Shown here: one piece after another, positions 23,718-34,882 of the stretch | Numbering within the stretch: the first letter of the stretch is position 1 | Layout of the letters: each line of letters starts with the position of its first letter | From: Pezicula radicicola | Lineage: Eukaryota > Ascomycota > Leotiomycetes > Helotiales > Dermateaceae | Direction: 5' to 3' | Assembly (NCBI GenBank): GCA_003008705.1 | Contig: PDUO01000018.1 | Location: 212,630-276,629 of the forward strand | Length of the DNA: 64,000 nt | Position numbers and translations under genes: made by a program | Notes under the pieces: model-generated | Seen by the model: only the letters and a program-made list of their open reading frames with translations | The model's database searches: none | Told to the model about the DNA's origin: nothing

Positions 23718-24689
23718 TTATTTCTTTACTGAAGTTGGCCTTCCTTCGTTCGTTTCTTCCAGCGTTTGATTATTGGCTTCTGTGGCGCTCATGTTTGTCG
23801 ATACCTCTTCTATGCGGTCGTTCAAGACCTTTTCCAGTTTGCTCGTAGCCTCTTGCATGAAGCCTATAATCTGTTTGCAATCTTGCACTTTTAGGTCGTT
23901 CAAACAACTTTCTAAGTAGCCAGCACCCTTTTGCATGAAGGCTATACCCAGTTTGGTGGTACTCACCTTGTGATTGCGTTCTTTGATTGTCTTGTTAAGC
24001 TGGCTCACAGCCAAATTGTGAGCTTGAATTTTCCTACTCAGCTCTCTGCTTGCCTCCTTGTAATTTTTCAGTTGGAATCGTATGCTGTCCTTGTCGGTCG
24101 GTTCAGGGGCCCTGAGTTGACGGTCTATGCCCATCTTAACAGTGTCATAGACTTCGACATAAAACTTCAGGTCTCTCTCAACCATTTGGCTCGCTTTTCG
24201 TTGGTCCTCCAGTTCAACCAGGCTCTGAAGGTAGCCTTCATCCAATGTATCCTTAACATCATCTGGGTCCCACAGCTCTGGCTGTTCTTCGAAATCTGCG
24301 ACTGCTATGATGTCGTCTGCATTTGGAAGCTTAAAATCTGTGCTCGTAGCATCAACGGTATGGTGATTGCGTGCAAGTATGAAATTGCTAGTGAAACTAT
24401 GAAATATCAGTATTTTCCACAATTGTGGAACTTCGCTCAACTCTTACATTCTTTCGAATATTTCGGGATGGAAGTTGCGCAAGCGCTTATAGAGCCCAAG
24501 TTGAAGCTGAGCAAGACCGACAATATTTTTCTTCTCAGTATCTGAGAAACTGGCAAGGGGTCTCCCAAAAAGCGTGCCTTGTGCAAATATGCCATGAAGT
24601 ATATCACAGAGAAGTTCTTCATTGGTGCGAAAAGTGTTTGCGGCTGCTGCTGAATGAGTTGGTTCTCCTGCTATTTTGGAGTCGGCCAT
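23718..24689 (-). CDS. Coiled-coil protein of unknown function
   Basis: Two exons, 24689-24448 and 24396-23718, encode 306 residues. The 51-nt intron (GTAAGA donor, ttcatag acceptor) splits a codon and restores one frame from FERI into FTSNF. The N-terminal third contains Ala-rich and Leu-rich helices (ELLCDILHGIF, GLAQLQLGLYKRL). From about residue 110 the protein is charged and helical, with DPDDVKDTLDEGYLQSLVE, RELSRKIQAHNLAVS and repeated Leu/Lys/Glu heptads. It ends in an acidic, Asn/Thr-rich tail. No family is recognised. Clean splicing and length support a real gene. It could be a cytoskeletal or scaffold-like protein, but this is only from composition. Confidence 0.6.
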
Positions 24690-25361
24690 CGTGAAGATCT
24701 ACTGGTTGATGAGGGCTGTTAATACTGGCTATTGATGATGGGGTTTTGATGATGTTTAAAGAGAACTGAGTTGGGAAACAGGAGATTTCGTCAGATAGTA
24801 GGAAGGAACATCGAAAGCTGGTTCCTTCCCAAATGAGAATATTCCCATAGTCGAGCTTCGTTGTTAAATTCAAACTCACAGTATTCAATTGCGATGTCTA
24901 TAACAAACCACAGCATGGACATGGTGAAAGACTAGAAGGAGCAATCTCAAAACCCTAGTTTCTAGAACGTTAGCTCATAGGTAGGTAATTTGAGTAACTT
25001 AAAGTGAACAGCAGTCACCATCCGCTGCTTAAGTTGCTTCAACATGACAAGAGGACGATGAAATATTTCTTGAAGTCGAGCAATTACATGTGTAGATTAA
25101 AATCAAGGCTTTCAACAGTATAATCTTTATTATTAAATGAAAAAGTAGCATAAAGATTAAAAGTTACTTTCTTCTTGGGAAATCAAAGCTGCGTCTGGAA
25201 ACTACGAACCATTAAGCGACTAACCTAGTGGCGTTTTAAAGAGCATTCTTGCAATGAGTTAATCCATCAACTTTTCCCTCGGCAGTTTAGCTGCGAAGTC
25301 CTTCAAACTAGACATACTAAGAACATTGGCAGAAATCCTTTGAGGATTTTATTTAAAATTT
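24690..25361. other. Intergenic region
   Basis: Upstream of the coiled-coil gene on the minus strand and ahead of the ankyrin relic on the plus strand. AT-rich, with no supported feature. Confidence 0.5.
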
Positions 25362-25634
25362 ATCTTCTTTTACAACATCTGGCGGAAGGTGCAAATATCG
25401 ACTTTCGAAGATGGCCAGAATGCAGTGCAGATTGCTGCCTTTTTGGGTCACGAAGAAATAATAGACTGCCTTATCGAAAATGGTGGAGATATTCATAAAT
25501 CAAGTGCTAGATGGAGCAATGCCTTAGAAGCCGCTGTATCTGGCTGCAAACTTCACGTAGTTGAAAAACTTGTTGACGAGGGCATGGATGCACAGATCAA
25601 GTGCGACTATTTGAGACTGGGAAAGACGTTCTGA
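25362..25634 (+). pseudogene. Frameshifted ankyrin-repeat fragment
   Basis: The frame from 25389 to 25634 encodes two ankyrin-like units (GQNAVQIAAFLGHEEIIDCL, then a unit with ALEAAVSGCKLHVVEKLVDEG). Just upstream, in a different frame, CAACATCTGGCGGAAGGTGCA reads QHLAEGA, the end of a preceding ankyrin unit, so a one-base shift lies around 25390-25405. The main frame has no ATG before the second unit. This is the remnant of a longer ankyrin protein, with no neighbour that completes it. Confidence 0.6.
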
Positions 25635-25753
25635 GTTTAGATGGAATACTCGTGGATCTATGTGTCATTTAAAGTAATTTATTCCATTAATTTGTTATAA
25701 TAATCCCCATATTTCACAAACATATAAAATTCACCATTGGCCTGCTCCTCAGC

Positions 25754-27703
25754 TCACCAAGAGAACTGCTCACAATAAAACTCTACACTGGGACCCGCCG
25801 CAGTAATACAACTTGCCACAGTCTCTCTCACCACGCGCATCAACCCATCAGGTCCACAACCAGCTATCGCTATTCTTTCATACTCAGAAACATTCCCAAC
25901 AGCATTTCTAATCAATATCGCAGCATCGGGACGTCCAGGGAGTATACACAAGGTCGATATTGGCTCCTCTATAGGCGTTGCTGGTACATTCTTTTCAACA
26001 TCAACTTGGATTTCGCTTATCTCTGTGCTTAGATGAGAGAATTGTAGTTGTAGTTTCAGAGGTTCCAGAGAAATAGCTGGTGATATTGTCCTAGTTGGTT
26101 CGGTTGAACTCGATTGGCCAGTGGTATAGATTATCAGGTTGATAAGAGGGGAGCTTTGTAACTCTGCTATTTCGTTGCTATACCAAGAAAGCATTTCTAT
26201 CCAATCTGTCAGTACTGCTTTCAATCATTGCGAAATATTACTATACCTCGATTTCTCACTGCCCAAATGAAGACAATTCGCTTATGCGACGTAACTTCAA
26301 GCTGTCTAATGACTCTCAAAGCAACTCCAATGGTAAAAGAAGCACCACTTCCACCAGCAATCAACATCAATCTATCAGCCGACCTCGCAAAATCAGGAAG
26401 CGCACCATATGGACCATCAAAAGAAGCTCGGAGAGATTTTCCAGGTTTCCTAACTGCAAGTTCATGAAGATTTCTCGTAAATCCATCACGTGCTGCAACA
26501 ACCAGTTCCATAGAATTAGATGTTGCAGACACAACAGTAAAAGGATGTGTTTCGAATGCTCGAACTTTAGGGATCCATATGAAGCAATGAGATCCTGGTA
26601 ATATTCGAGAAGACGAATGATGCAGTATGATTCGTGTTCCTCCGTTTGGAAGAGGTTCGATTATTGCGCGGTTGTTGTAACTGTTCCAGATCATTCGACT
26701 TGTCCGGACGAGGCGGTCTGTTGACCAGATACAGCCAGTTATGATTGTTATGTACACGGTTTTTAATGTGAAGTCAGGTCTGTGTATTGCTATGTTTATT
26801 ATAAGGAGCATGAACATTAGGATGTGGATGATGTAAAATGCCTGGTTCTTTATTACTATGATGAAAGGTTGAGGGGCGGGAGGTCTCTACTTACTTCATA
26901 TCGTAGTTTTCGCACAAGAATGGCAGATATTCCCATCGTCAGCATAGCAGACGCAGCTGTGATCCCTGCTATCTGAGGGTTCTCGAGCAAAAAATCCGCT
27001 AGGTCGTTCTTCAAGAAATAGTCGGTCATGATACCTAGGTGAAGTATGACGAATGATATGGTTGTATAGCCACCAATTTGGTGTAGACAATTCAAACGCT
27101 CGTACGAGTATCCGGTCAGAAATCCAAGAGGCGTATTTTTTAATGCGAGGATCGTAATGAAACAGATATTGGTAAGCGCCATCCTATGCCAAGTTTAGTT
27201 TTGTTTCCGTTAGACTATGATTCTTTCGGCAATTAGATACTAACCATCCACAACGCTTTGCAACACCGATGTGTGTTGACCAGTTGATATTTGTGAATGT
27301 CAGTGCCAGGTTCACAACAATATAGATCAGCACAATGAGAGCATGGCCAGCGGATGTAAAGCCGGGTACTCTGCGTATTGCAATGCGTCTCAGAAACCTA
27401 AAATTAGTTAGCTAGGAGTCATAAACCCATGGCCATATCAAATACTCGCCTTGAAATGACGACCTGGTATCTGATAATAATGGAATTCTTGAACATAGGT
27501 GTAGCGTATCGGCGGAAGGAATATCGAAGTAGATGAAAGGTAACAAAGAGGCCTATAAGAGAACTCATGGCCGCAGCATAATACTTGGAAACTTTCTGGT
27601 TGTTGAGCTGAGCCTCAGTCATCATCGCCATCATTTTTATTTCTCTCGCTGCGACCATTCCTGGAATTGAAGTCGACGAATTTTCGCTCCAGATAGAAGA
27701 CAT
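25754..27703 (-). CDS. Ferric reductase-like transmembrane oxidoreductase (FRE family)
   Basis: Five exons, 27703-27450, 27397-27245, 27183-26895, 26841-26247 and 26205-25754, encode about 580 residues. The first intron appears to use a GC donor (AAG|GCGAGT), the only choice that keeps frame with FLRRIAIRRVPGF. The last intron is only about 41 nt. Several TM helices carry the paired haem-ligand His pattern: LHQIGGYTTISFVILH in one helix and IIHILMFMLLIINIAIH in another. FETHPFTVVS is the FAD-binding HPFT motif and LIAGGSGAS the NAD(P)H-binding loop. The C-terminus VEFYCEQFSW is typical. The family moves electrons from cytosolic NADPH across the membrane to extracellular Fe(III) or Cu(II). All catalytic motifs seem present. 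Confidence 0.85.
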
Positions 27704-29619
27704 GGCGAGATTGTTTATTGCTCCTCTCCAAATCGTATGTTCAGATACTTCGTAGAAGACAAGAAAAGAGAAAGTTCTTTGTTTACCGATAATAATTCAT
27801 TTCGTTTAAGGAATGGGTTGTGAACTTTAACCTACCACGAGAAAACCCTACATTTGCCATGCAAACCAACGGTCTGCATCTATCCATATTGGCAAAATTG
27901 CTTCAACTAAGCCCGTATGGAATGACACTTATCCAGCCACAGATACCAAGGCATTCAACACCAAACTTTATTTTGTTACAATGCATCCATGGCTACCTAC
28001 ACGACTTCGTGCGGAGGTCGAGTCCTTGCTGGATATCTGTGGGGTATGAATGCAATATAATGGTTAAATGACCCTTGCTGACGTCTGAGGCCTTCGAGAA
28101 TACACATATTCTAGAAGGGCAACTTATCACAAGTTGATACTCGAGCAAACATGGTTCCTGATGGGCAAGCAGCGGAGGTGAGCATTTTACGACCTGACAC
28201 AACTATGCACAGGACAGGTGACCTTGTAGATAACCAAAGTTGTGAAGATACTGTGAGTTTGGCTGACATTGCACTATCCATGCCACCAAGAAACAGGTAG
28301 GCTGGTAACTCTGTGATCGTATCCCCGGACCGTCGGGAAGTTGACCGCGCTGATATATACTACTCTCTGTAGAGTAAGCGGTGTGTACATACTTCTGAGA
28401 CAATAACATCAGATACCGGCTATCGATGTAGTGATCCGACATAAAGTAGCATATAGCCGATATGCATTCGTCGGTAACATTTGTCTCCCATGACTTGTAA
28501 GATTTCAGCATTTGTAGGAGGCTCGAACCTTTCGATATAAGGACGAAAGGAATGCATGGTTACAACGTGGAACCAGATGTAACGATCTAATATAGCCTCC
28601 GAAGTATATCGATGTACGAAACGGGTCGGTACTTGATGAGCTTTTATGCACCTTGGTCTGTATCGGAGAGAAGACTTGAGGGTTTTGGATGGTGTAGAGG
28701 CTGATGGTGATGATCATGCTATACGAAAACCAAATATATCTGGTAATGCCGTGTATATCCTGAAAACGAATAGGCCCAACCCTGACGGTTAAGATGCTGT
28801 TTAACCGGAGAGTAACGATCGATTCCGACACGTGACTGCTGGATAAAATTGCAAGCTGTAAAGGCATATAAGATCTAGCCCTCGAAATAACCAAAAATTA
28901 CACTCATTGGTGTACAGACTTTCGTAGTTGTGACTGGAGTTCTTCATGGTGCCTGTTAAGTTGGACCGTTCATGACCGTTGTAGACTTGTAGGCAGCAGC
29001 AACTCTTAGGCCGACTTAGTGGATGGAGTTTTGCCTCAAACTAACTAAAGAAAAGAGTCATAAAATAGTCAGCAACGACGGAAATAACAAGCCAAAATCG
29101 CTGTGACTCACCTTTAGAATCATGATGTTAGTCTTTCTTGCCACCTGTTCGAGGTATAAAGTCTTGGGCTTCCCCAGCCAATTCCATTTTCTTTCTTCAC
29201 CTCTCTTTGCATCCGCTTAGAGCAACTGTAGTATCTGTTCTATTCAGTTTAATCGCTGAATCGCTCTTCCGAGAGTACATCGATTATACTTATTTTTGTT
29301 GTCGGGGATTGATCATTTGTGCTTGCGCAATGATTGTTCTCTCGTGTCGCTGGTATTACACTGCTCCCAGCTGATGCGAACTATGCTTTTCATTGCTGTC
29401 TCTGATATCTCAGAGAGGTGAAGAAGGTAGATATCAATATCGATACTAATGCAGATACCATTCATGACTTTGCCGTACAAAAGGCTTGTGTAACGAAAGG
29501 TGCGTACGAAGGCAACCCCTACTCCCTAAGGAGAAAGGCGTATTCGCTTAGCGTTGGTCATTCAGGGGTAGAAGGGCAGGGTTAACGCGTCCATCTCTTG
29601 TCGCGTCCAACCTTTCATC
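27704..29619. other. Gene-poor intergenic region
   Basis: Short minus-strand frames at 28203-28511 and 28505-28894 and a plus frame at 29138-29374 show no recognisable domain and no clear splice links. No feature is supported with confidence. Confidence 0.45.
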
Positions 29620-30734
29620 ATGACTGAAGATCATCAATATTCCGTACAACGCAAGATGTCAGCAAGCACAGAACAGCGAAAGACCTTGAGCTCGCTCCTT
29701 ACTAACGCCCTTGCCACTGCGGATGCAGCATCTATTCGTAAAGCAATTGCTTCGGTCGGAGATGCGAATCTCGAAGCTAGAAGGATAGGGAATAGATTGC
29801 TGCTAAGAGAAACCAAAGCAAATCTTAACAGGAAGGATGTGCTCAGCAAAGTTTTGAAAGATATCTGTGAGGTTTGTGAGGGAGTGACTGCTATTGCAGA
29901 GAGAGTGCTACGTAATTCAAGTCCTAGGAGTTCTAGCTTGCTGGTCGGCAAGGCTAAGGACAAGGCAATGACTTGCGACGACTTGTTGCGAAAGATTGAA
30001 GCCTGGCGAAGTACTTCGGCCGTGCTAAGTACCAAAATAGGCAATCTTTCAGGCCCAGCTACTGGAAAAAGAAAAGCTTCTAATACCGACATACCCGCGA
30101 TCCTGGGCCTAAAGAAAAGATATCCAACGGAGTTTCCAAAGCCACCCTGCATATGGGACAAGACGAATTAACTGTTACAAGTCGGAAGTCTAAAAATGAG
30201 ATCGAAGTTCCGGAGGTGCCCTCCAACAGCAAGATGAAATCGAGAACAGCCATACCAAACTATACGTTTCTAGGCAAAAAGTCAGCAAAAGAAAATATCT
30301 TCGATAAAGCCCTGAAAGCAAAACTCGAATTTGCCAGAAGGGAAGCCGAGCTTGCCGAAGAGGCAGCGAGGGGTGCAGATGGTAATGTCGGAATTACTCG
30401 ATGTGCTCGGTGTATGAAGAGATACGAGAGGGGAGAGAACTTCGAGAAGGGATGTACCTGGCATCCTGGTACGTTGAATTGGTCGCTTTTCTTATTTCAA
30501 GATTGACTGTAACTAGGCGCCGTTGTCTCCGTTGGTAAAAGCGAATATAAGTTCTGGACTTGCTGTAAGAATGCAAGCCAGACTGATGGATGCAAAGCCT
30601 CGAAACATGTCGAGGTTGTGATACCAGCGGAAGAGATAAAACGACAAAATGCCCTGAAGGTCTATATGCAAGCTTCTAGTGCTGGAGATATGGCTCCGAA
30701 AAAGCCTTCTGCACCTAAGATTATGATCCTCTGA
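29620..30734 (+). CDS. Protein with C-terminal CHORD-like zinc domain; middle splice uncertain
   Basis: The first part (29620 to about 30020-30170) encodes a helical Lys/Arg/Ala/Leu-rich region. The second part (to 30468, then exon 30517-30734 after a 48-nt intron, GTACGT with aactag) encodes a zinc-binding C-terminus. There CARC, a spaced Asn and CTWHPG are followed by FWTCC, GC and a final His, the Cys/His order of a CHORD domain. The two parts are in different frames (the first stops at 30171; the second is open only from 30084). One possible fix is an intron from a GT near 30018 or 30042 to the AG at 30114. A true frameshift is also possible. CHORD proteins act as co-chaperone or signalling partners in other eukaryotes. 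A second ATG (30 nt... codon 13) may be the start. Confidence 0.6.
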
Positions 30735-32156
30735 GAGACATTGGCTTGCATCTCAATATGCAGAGCTAACTGGTCTAGAGTCTAGAGAGCATGGCAACAG
30801 AATACCTTGAAGCAGGCAATGGCCGATTCCATTCGCTTACATTTGGAATGTGTCAGTGCATCTCTCCTTTATCCATACACTCACTACTAACCTACCGAGA
30901 GTAGAAGACTGAAAACCAAGGACGTTGCTTTGCATGTGTTGTCGCGTATTGCTAGAAGAGCAGTAAACCTAGAAACGCTATCCTTCGGAGACTTGCTCGA
31001 CGACCTAATCCTACATGCACTTGCTGGGAACCGCGGAAGTACAAGCATAGAAATGGCTTAACTTGTCAGGCATAACCTTGCTGAATTCCGATGCAAATCG
31101 AAGATTGCGCCCACTTACATCGAAGTTGAGGTTGCTCGCTTAGTATGGCACAAAATTTGGCGAAGCTCGCCAAGCTAATCGAGAAAGTTATTGATACAAC
31201 TTGCTTATATATGATACTTTAGAGATAAGCAATAGAATTGTCCCATGCTCGGCACAGTTGAGAAGATACTCGAGTAGTGGGAAGAGAGTGGCTTCTCCAA
31301 CCTTATCCCACACTCAGTGGAGAGTATCTCCGATTGATCTATTGGCTCCTGATAGGGATACAAGGGTGGTTGGAGTGATAACTGACGCAGTCTATGTATT
31401 TGCTAGTAGTGTTTTGAATAAGTTTATTTACACTATTTAAGCAATCATTATGTTTTAAAAGTAGCAGAGTTAGAAGGTATTCAACTACGACGTACACCAT
31501 CCCTACAAATAACGTGGTCTAGAGACATGTATTTTCAGTAAACAAAGTAGTTACTAGATATACTTGACTGGTGTTTATATCTATAAGGATCCAGACTACA
31601 ATAAGGATACAAATCCGCTCTATCTTCAAACTATCTTATACACCCAGTCCTAAGAAACTATTACTTTAGTACTGTACTGTTTGCAGAAATTGCAGTACTA
31701 TTTGGCCCTTATTTCTAGTTCAAAGTACTATAAAACATTATTGTCTTAGTTAAAGTAATATTTACTTATGTATAAAATGCTTCCATACGTACAGTTTCTT
31801 TTAGCATAGGCTCTGGCGTAGGTGTGCGCTCTCCAATACTGTATAGGGGTAGAATAATTGACTCTAGAAGGACGAACCGACTTGGCGATGACAAGGTTGG
31901 AAGAGATGAATCCTTGGATCAAGCTATGGAAGGCAGTGGAAAGACAATTCAAGGAAAAATCCGTATCAGTTATGGGTTATGCATGTGATAAATGAAGGGG
32001 CCCTGAAAAGTAAACATGGCGTGGCATAGTAAGTAATCAAGCGGATATAAAAGAGGCCGTTCCGTATTCATGGACCGTAATCCTTTTCTCTCGGAGAACA
32101 TCAAGAGCCTACTTAGCAGCCTTCGAAATCCATCGCTCAATTTATCAACTTGCAAT
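30735..32156. other. Intergenic, AT-rich toward the end
   Basis: No supported gene. The last 110 bases contain a TATA-like box before the cyanide hydratase relic. Confidence 0.5.
32046..32053 (+). promoter_or_regulatory. TATA-like box of the cyanide hydratase relic
   Basis: A TATAAAAG word lies 104 bp upstream of the ATG at 32157, a plausible core promoter position. It suggests the ancestral gene was strongly or inducibly transcribed. Confidence 0.4.
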
Positions 32157-33268
32157 ATGCCTGCCAATATCACCAAGTATAAGGCTGCAGCAGTATGTCT
32201 CTCTACGTTACTACTTACTGAAATCCTACTAACACGTATCAAGGTCACTTCTGAACCTGGAGTATGTACTTCATTACCTGTAGAATCAAATCCATAGTTT
32301 CTGGGTATGGATGCTCACTTTTGTAGTTGTTTGATTTGGAACTCTGTGTCCGGAAAACCGTTCATTGGATCGACGAGATCGATCATGCGACTTGTTACCT
32401 CGCACAAGTATTGATCTCACCAACCGGAGACGTAATCAACCACCGTCGCAAAACCAAACCCAGCCATGTCGAGAAACTAGTCTACGGAGACGACGCTAGC
32501 GATACGTTCCTGTCCGTCACTGAAACTGACATTGGCCGTGTCGGTCAATTCAATTGCTGGGAGAACATGAATCCTTTCCTCAAGTGTTTGAATGTCGCTC
32601 AAAGAGTACAAGTTCACGTGGCTGCCTGGCCTATCGCTCCAGCAGCAGAAATGCTAAAACATCCCGATCTAGCGACCAATACTGGTGAGGCGTGGGCTGA
32701 TCTTATTACACCAGCTTTCGCCATTGAGACTTGTGCGTGGAATTTGGCTATTCGGCGTTTTAGTGTTGAGGGTTTGAAGAATACTCCGGAGGGTACAAAA
32801 CCTGAGATTAATCCGGATGTTTATAATTGATGGACTCGCATTTATGCTCCTGATGGTGCTCTGGTGGCCAAGGCAGATAGAGATTTTGATGTGCTGCTCA
32901 TGGCTGAAGTACGTCCTCCTTGTTACTAACAGCTATTGCCATCTTTTCTGTGTAATTATTAGTGGTTGTCTGACCTTAAATGACTGCAGATTGATCTCGA
33001 CGAGACTCACCTTCCCAAAGTTATCACTGACTTTGGAGCCCACTACATGCGACCTGATCTCATAAGGCTACTCCTTAACACTCGCCGTAAAGAACTTGTA
33101 ACCAAGGTAGATACCGAGGATCGAATTGCTACGTACACTGCACGAGAGAGACTTGGATTGAATCTACCGCTTGATGTTCCTAGAGAAGAAAAGGCTGCTG
33201 TGGTTAATCCTAAGATACAGCATCAGAATGGGAAGGCAAATGGTGCGACACTTGTAGGCGGTCTTTAA
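32157..33268 (+). pseudogene. Cyanide hydratase (nitrilase superfamily) pseudogene
   Basis: Family-like exons are visible at 32157-32192, 32244-32261 (18 nt), 32327-32908 and 32990-33268. Cyanide hydratase converts HCN to formamide, often helping fungi on cyanogenic plants. The relic begins with KYKAAAVTSEPG and keeps the Lys region ([12 protein letters not shown]), the nucleophile region [19 protein letters not shown] and [11 protein letters not shown]. Two breaks are clear. About 70 residues are missing between KTVHWI and [14 protein letters not shown], with no intron there; the lost part includes the catalytic Glu region. A TGA at 32828-32830 follows DVYN where the family continues, and homology resumes in the same frame directly after it (RIYAPDGALV). 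A Trp to Leu change at the start of exon 3 is also likely. It cannot make an active enzyme. Confidence 0.88.
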
Positions 33269-34882
33269 GCTTACTTGATTTGAAAAAGTAGACTTTGAAC
33301 CTTTGTGCTAGATGGGACAAATTCTTCACAAGTGGAATATAAATTGGGAATTCTTTCTATAGAAACAAAAGGTTGTTTGTGGTATGTGATGGGCTTTCTT
33401 GCGGGTTTTAGGACTGGTTTTATTTTTCAGTTATATTTTGCTTTTTGACTCGAAAGAGTTTCTGTTTCATGATAGTACAAGTTAAAAACACCTGCCTTTC
33501 TGTTACTGAGTTACACAATTCTAGTTAGTTAGTAAATAAACTTTTATTAAAAGGTTACAGGAAGCAACGACAATGATGTGATGTTGTTATATCAATTAAG
33601 AAATATCACATGATACATCACATGACTAGACCTGGTGATCAGAAGCATTATCACTTTGTGTAAGAAGTACCTATGATAGAGACAGACAAAGTGTGAAAGC
33701 CCGGGTAGAAATAGAGTGCCTACGGCTCCTACCCATTGCCTGAAGGACCCCTATATCCATAGACTAGAAAATTTCACATGATCGCTCATCTTCTGCATCC
33801 TTTGTTTGATATCGCTAGCCCCTGTGGCGAATGTTTTTTCTGTTACGATTCTTGACGTTTGTTGTCAAAGCTGATTACAGCTGTTTAGAAAAATAAGGAC
33901 TTATGGTATAGTAAAAGCAAATTGAATAGTATGAGGTGGTCAATGGCTACAAAGCTTTCATCTGCAGATGGTGTGCACGGGCCATTGTATTTTTGAGTAG
34001 AAAAAGCAACGTCTATATTGCGACAATGCTCAACTCAACACATCCACCAATAATGTACTTATTAGAAATGTCAAAGGCTCAATTACTTTCGAGCTGCAAA
34101 TCAATTGTGGCTCTGATGTTCGCATGGCTGTAATACTGACGTTATTATAGGTCTCCTCGGTGCTCACATCACACTATCACATCAGCATGCTGCAATACAC
34201 CGGAAACAGTAGGTGATCATAACATAAGGTAGCTTCAAATGATCTTCGCTGAAGGCACCAAATCCAAATTTTTATCGCACCACGCATAGCAGCTTCACCT
34301 AGTCTCTCCCTCACTACTCTCAGAAACGGGCGCCAGGATACCGGGCGTGTGCCATGTTGAAAGTGACCATCTTGAGGGTGTAAAGTGCAAGACTGCAAAT
34401 GTGGGCTGTTCCTACTTTGGGGTCTGCATCTGCATCCAGCCACACTCTGGTGCTCTAGGGTCTTGACCCCGACTTGTCCAATGGTTGTGTGGGTTGGCGG
34501 CAGAGGTGTGCAACCACGACTGCAACCCCGTCCACATTGCTCGGCGACACTCTTTTCTTTGGGACTTTACTGGATATGGGTTCAGCTGGTCTTAATGGCG
34601 GCTCCGCCCCCATACGAGGCTCTTTGTAGGACCGCCTATGCTTCGCTCGCTGGCGTTGTAGCGGACTTACACAACCAAGGTGGGTGGGTGGTGAACACTT
34701 ACCGCTGGAAGATAGCCTTGCCAAGTGGCTTATATGGGCTGCTCTCTTCTGGAAGAGCCTTAAACAGTTTATCCTTCAAGTATTTCTCTTTTGCTACTGA
34801 TACTGGTCTATTTGACGTTCGAGTAACGAGCCCTTGAGTATTTAACCAGGTGTGATTGGAACCCTACAGACATTACTAGGCC
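33269..34882. other. Intergenic region upstream of the kinase cluster
   Basis: Contains a short direct repeat (atcacatgat / atcacatgac near 33605-33626) and a more GC-rich stretch at 34340-34720 with no recognisable coding function. A 150-codon plus frame at 34385-34837 overlaps minus frames and has no domain. Confidence 0.45.

Noticed and set aside
28203..28894. Two adjacent minus-strand frames (102 and 129 codons)
   Set aside because: No shared domain or convincing intron between them, and Ser/Tyr/Ile-rich composition typical of random AT-rich DNA.
34385..34837. 150-codon plus-strand frame in a GC-richer patch
   Set aside because: Composition is low in typical coding bias, opposite-strand frames overlap and there is no domain.
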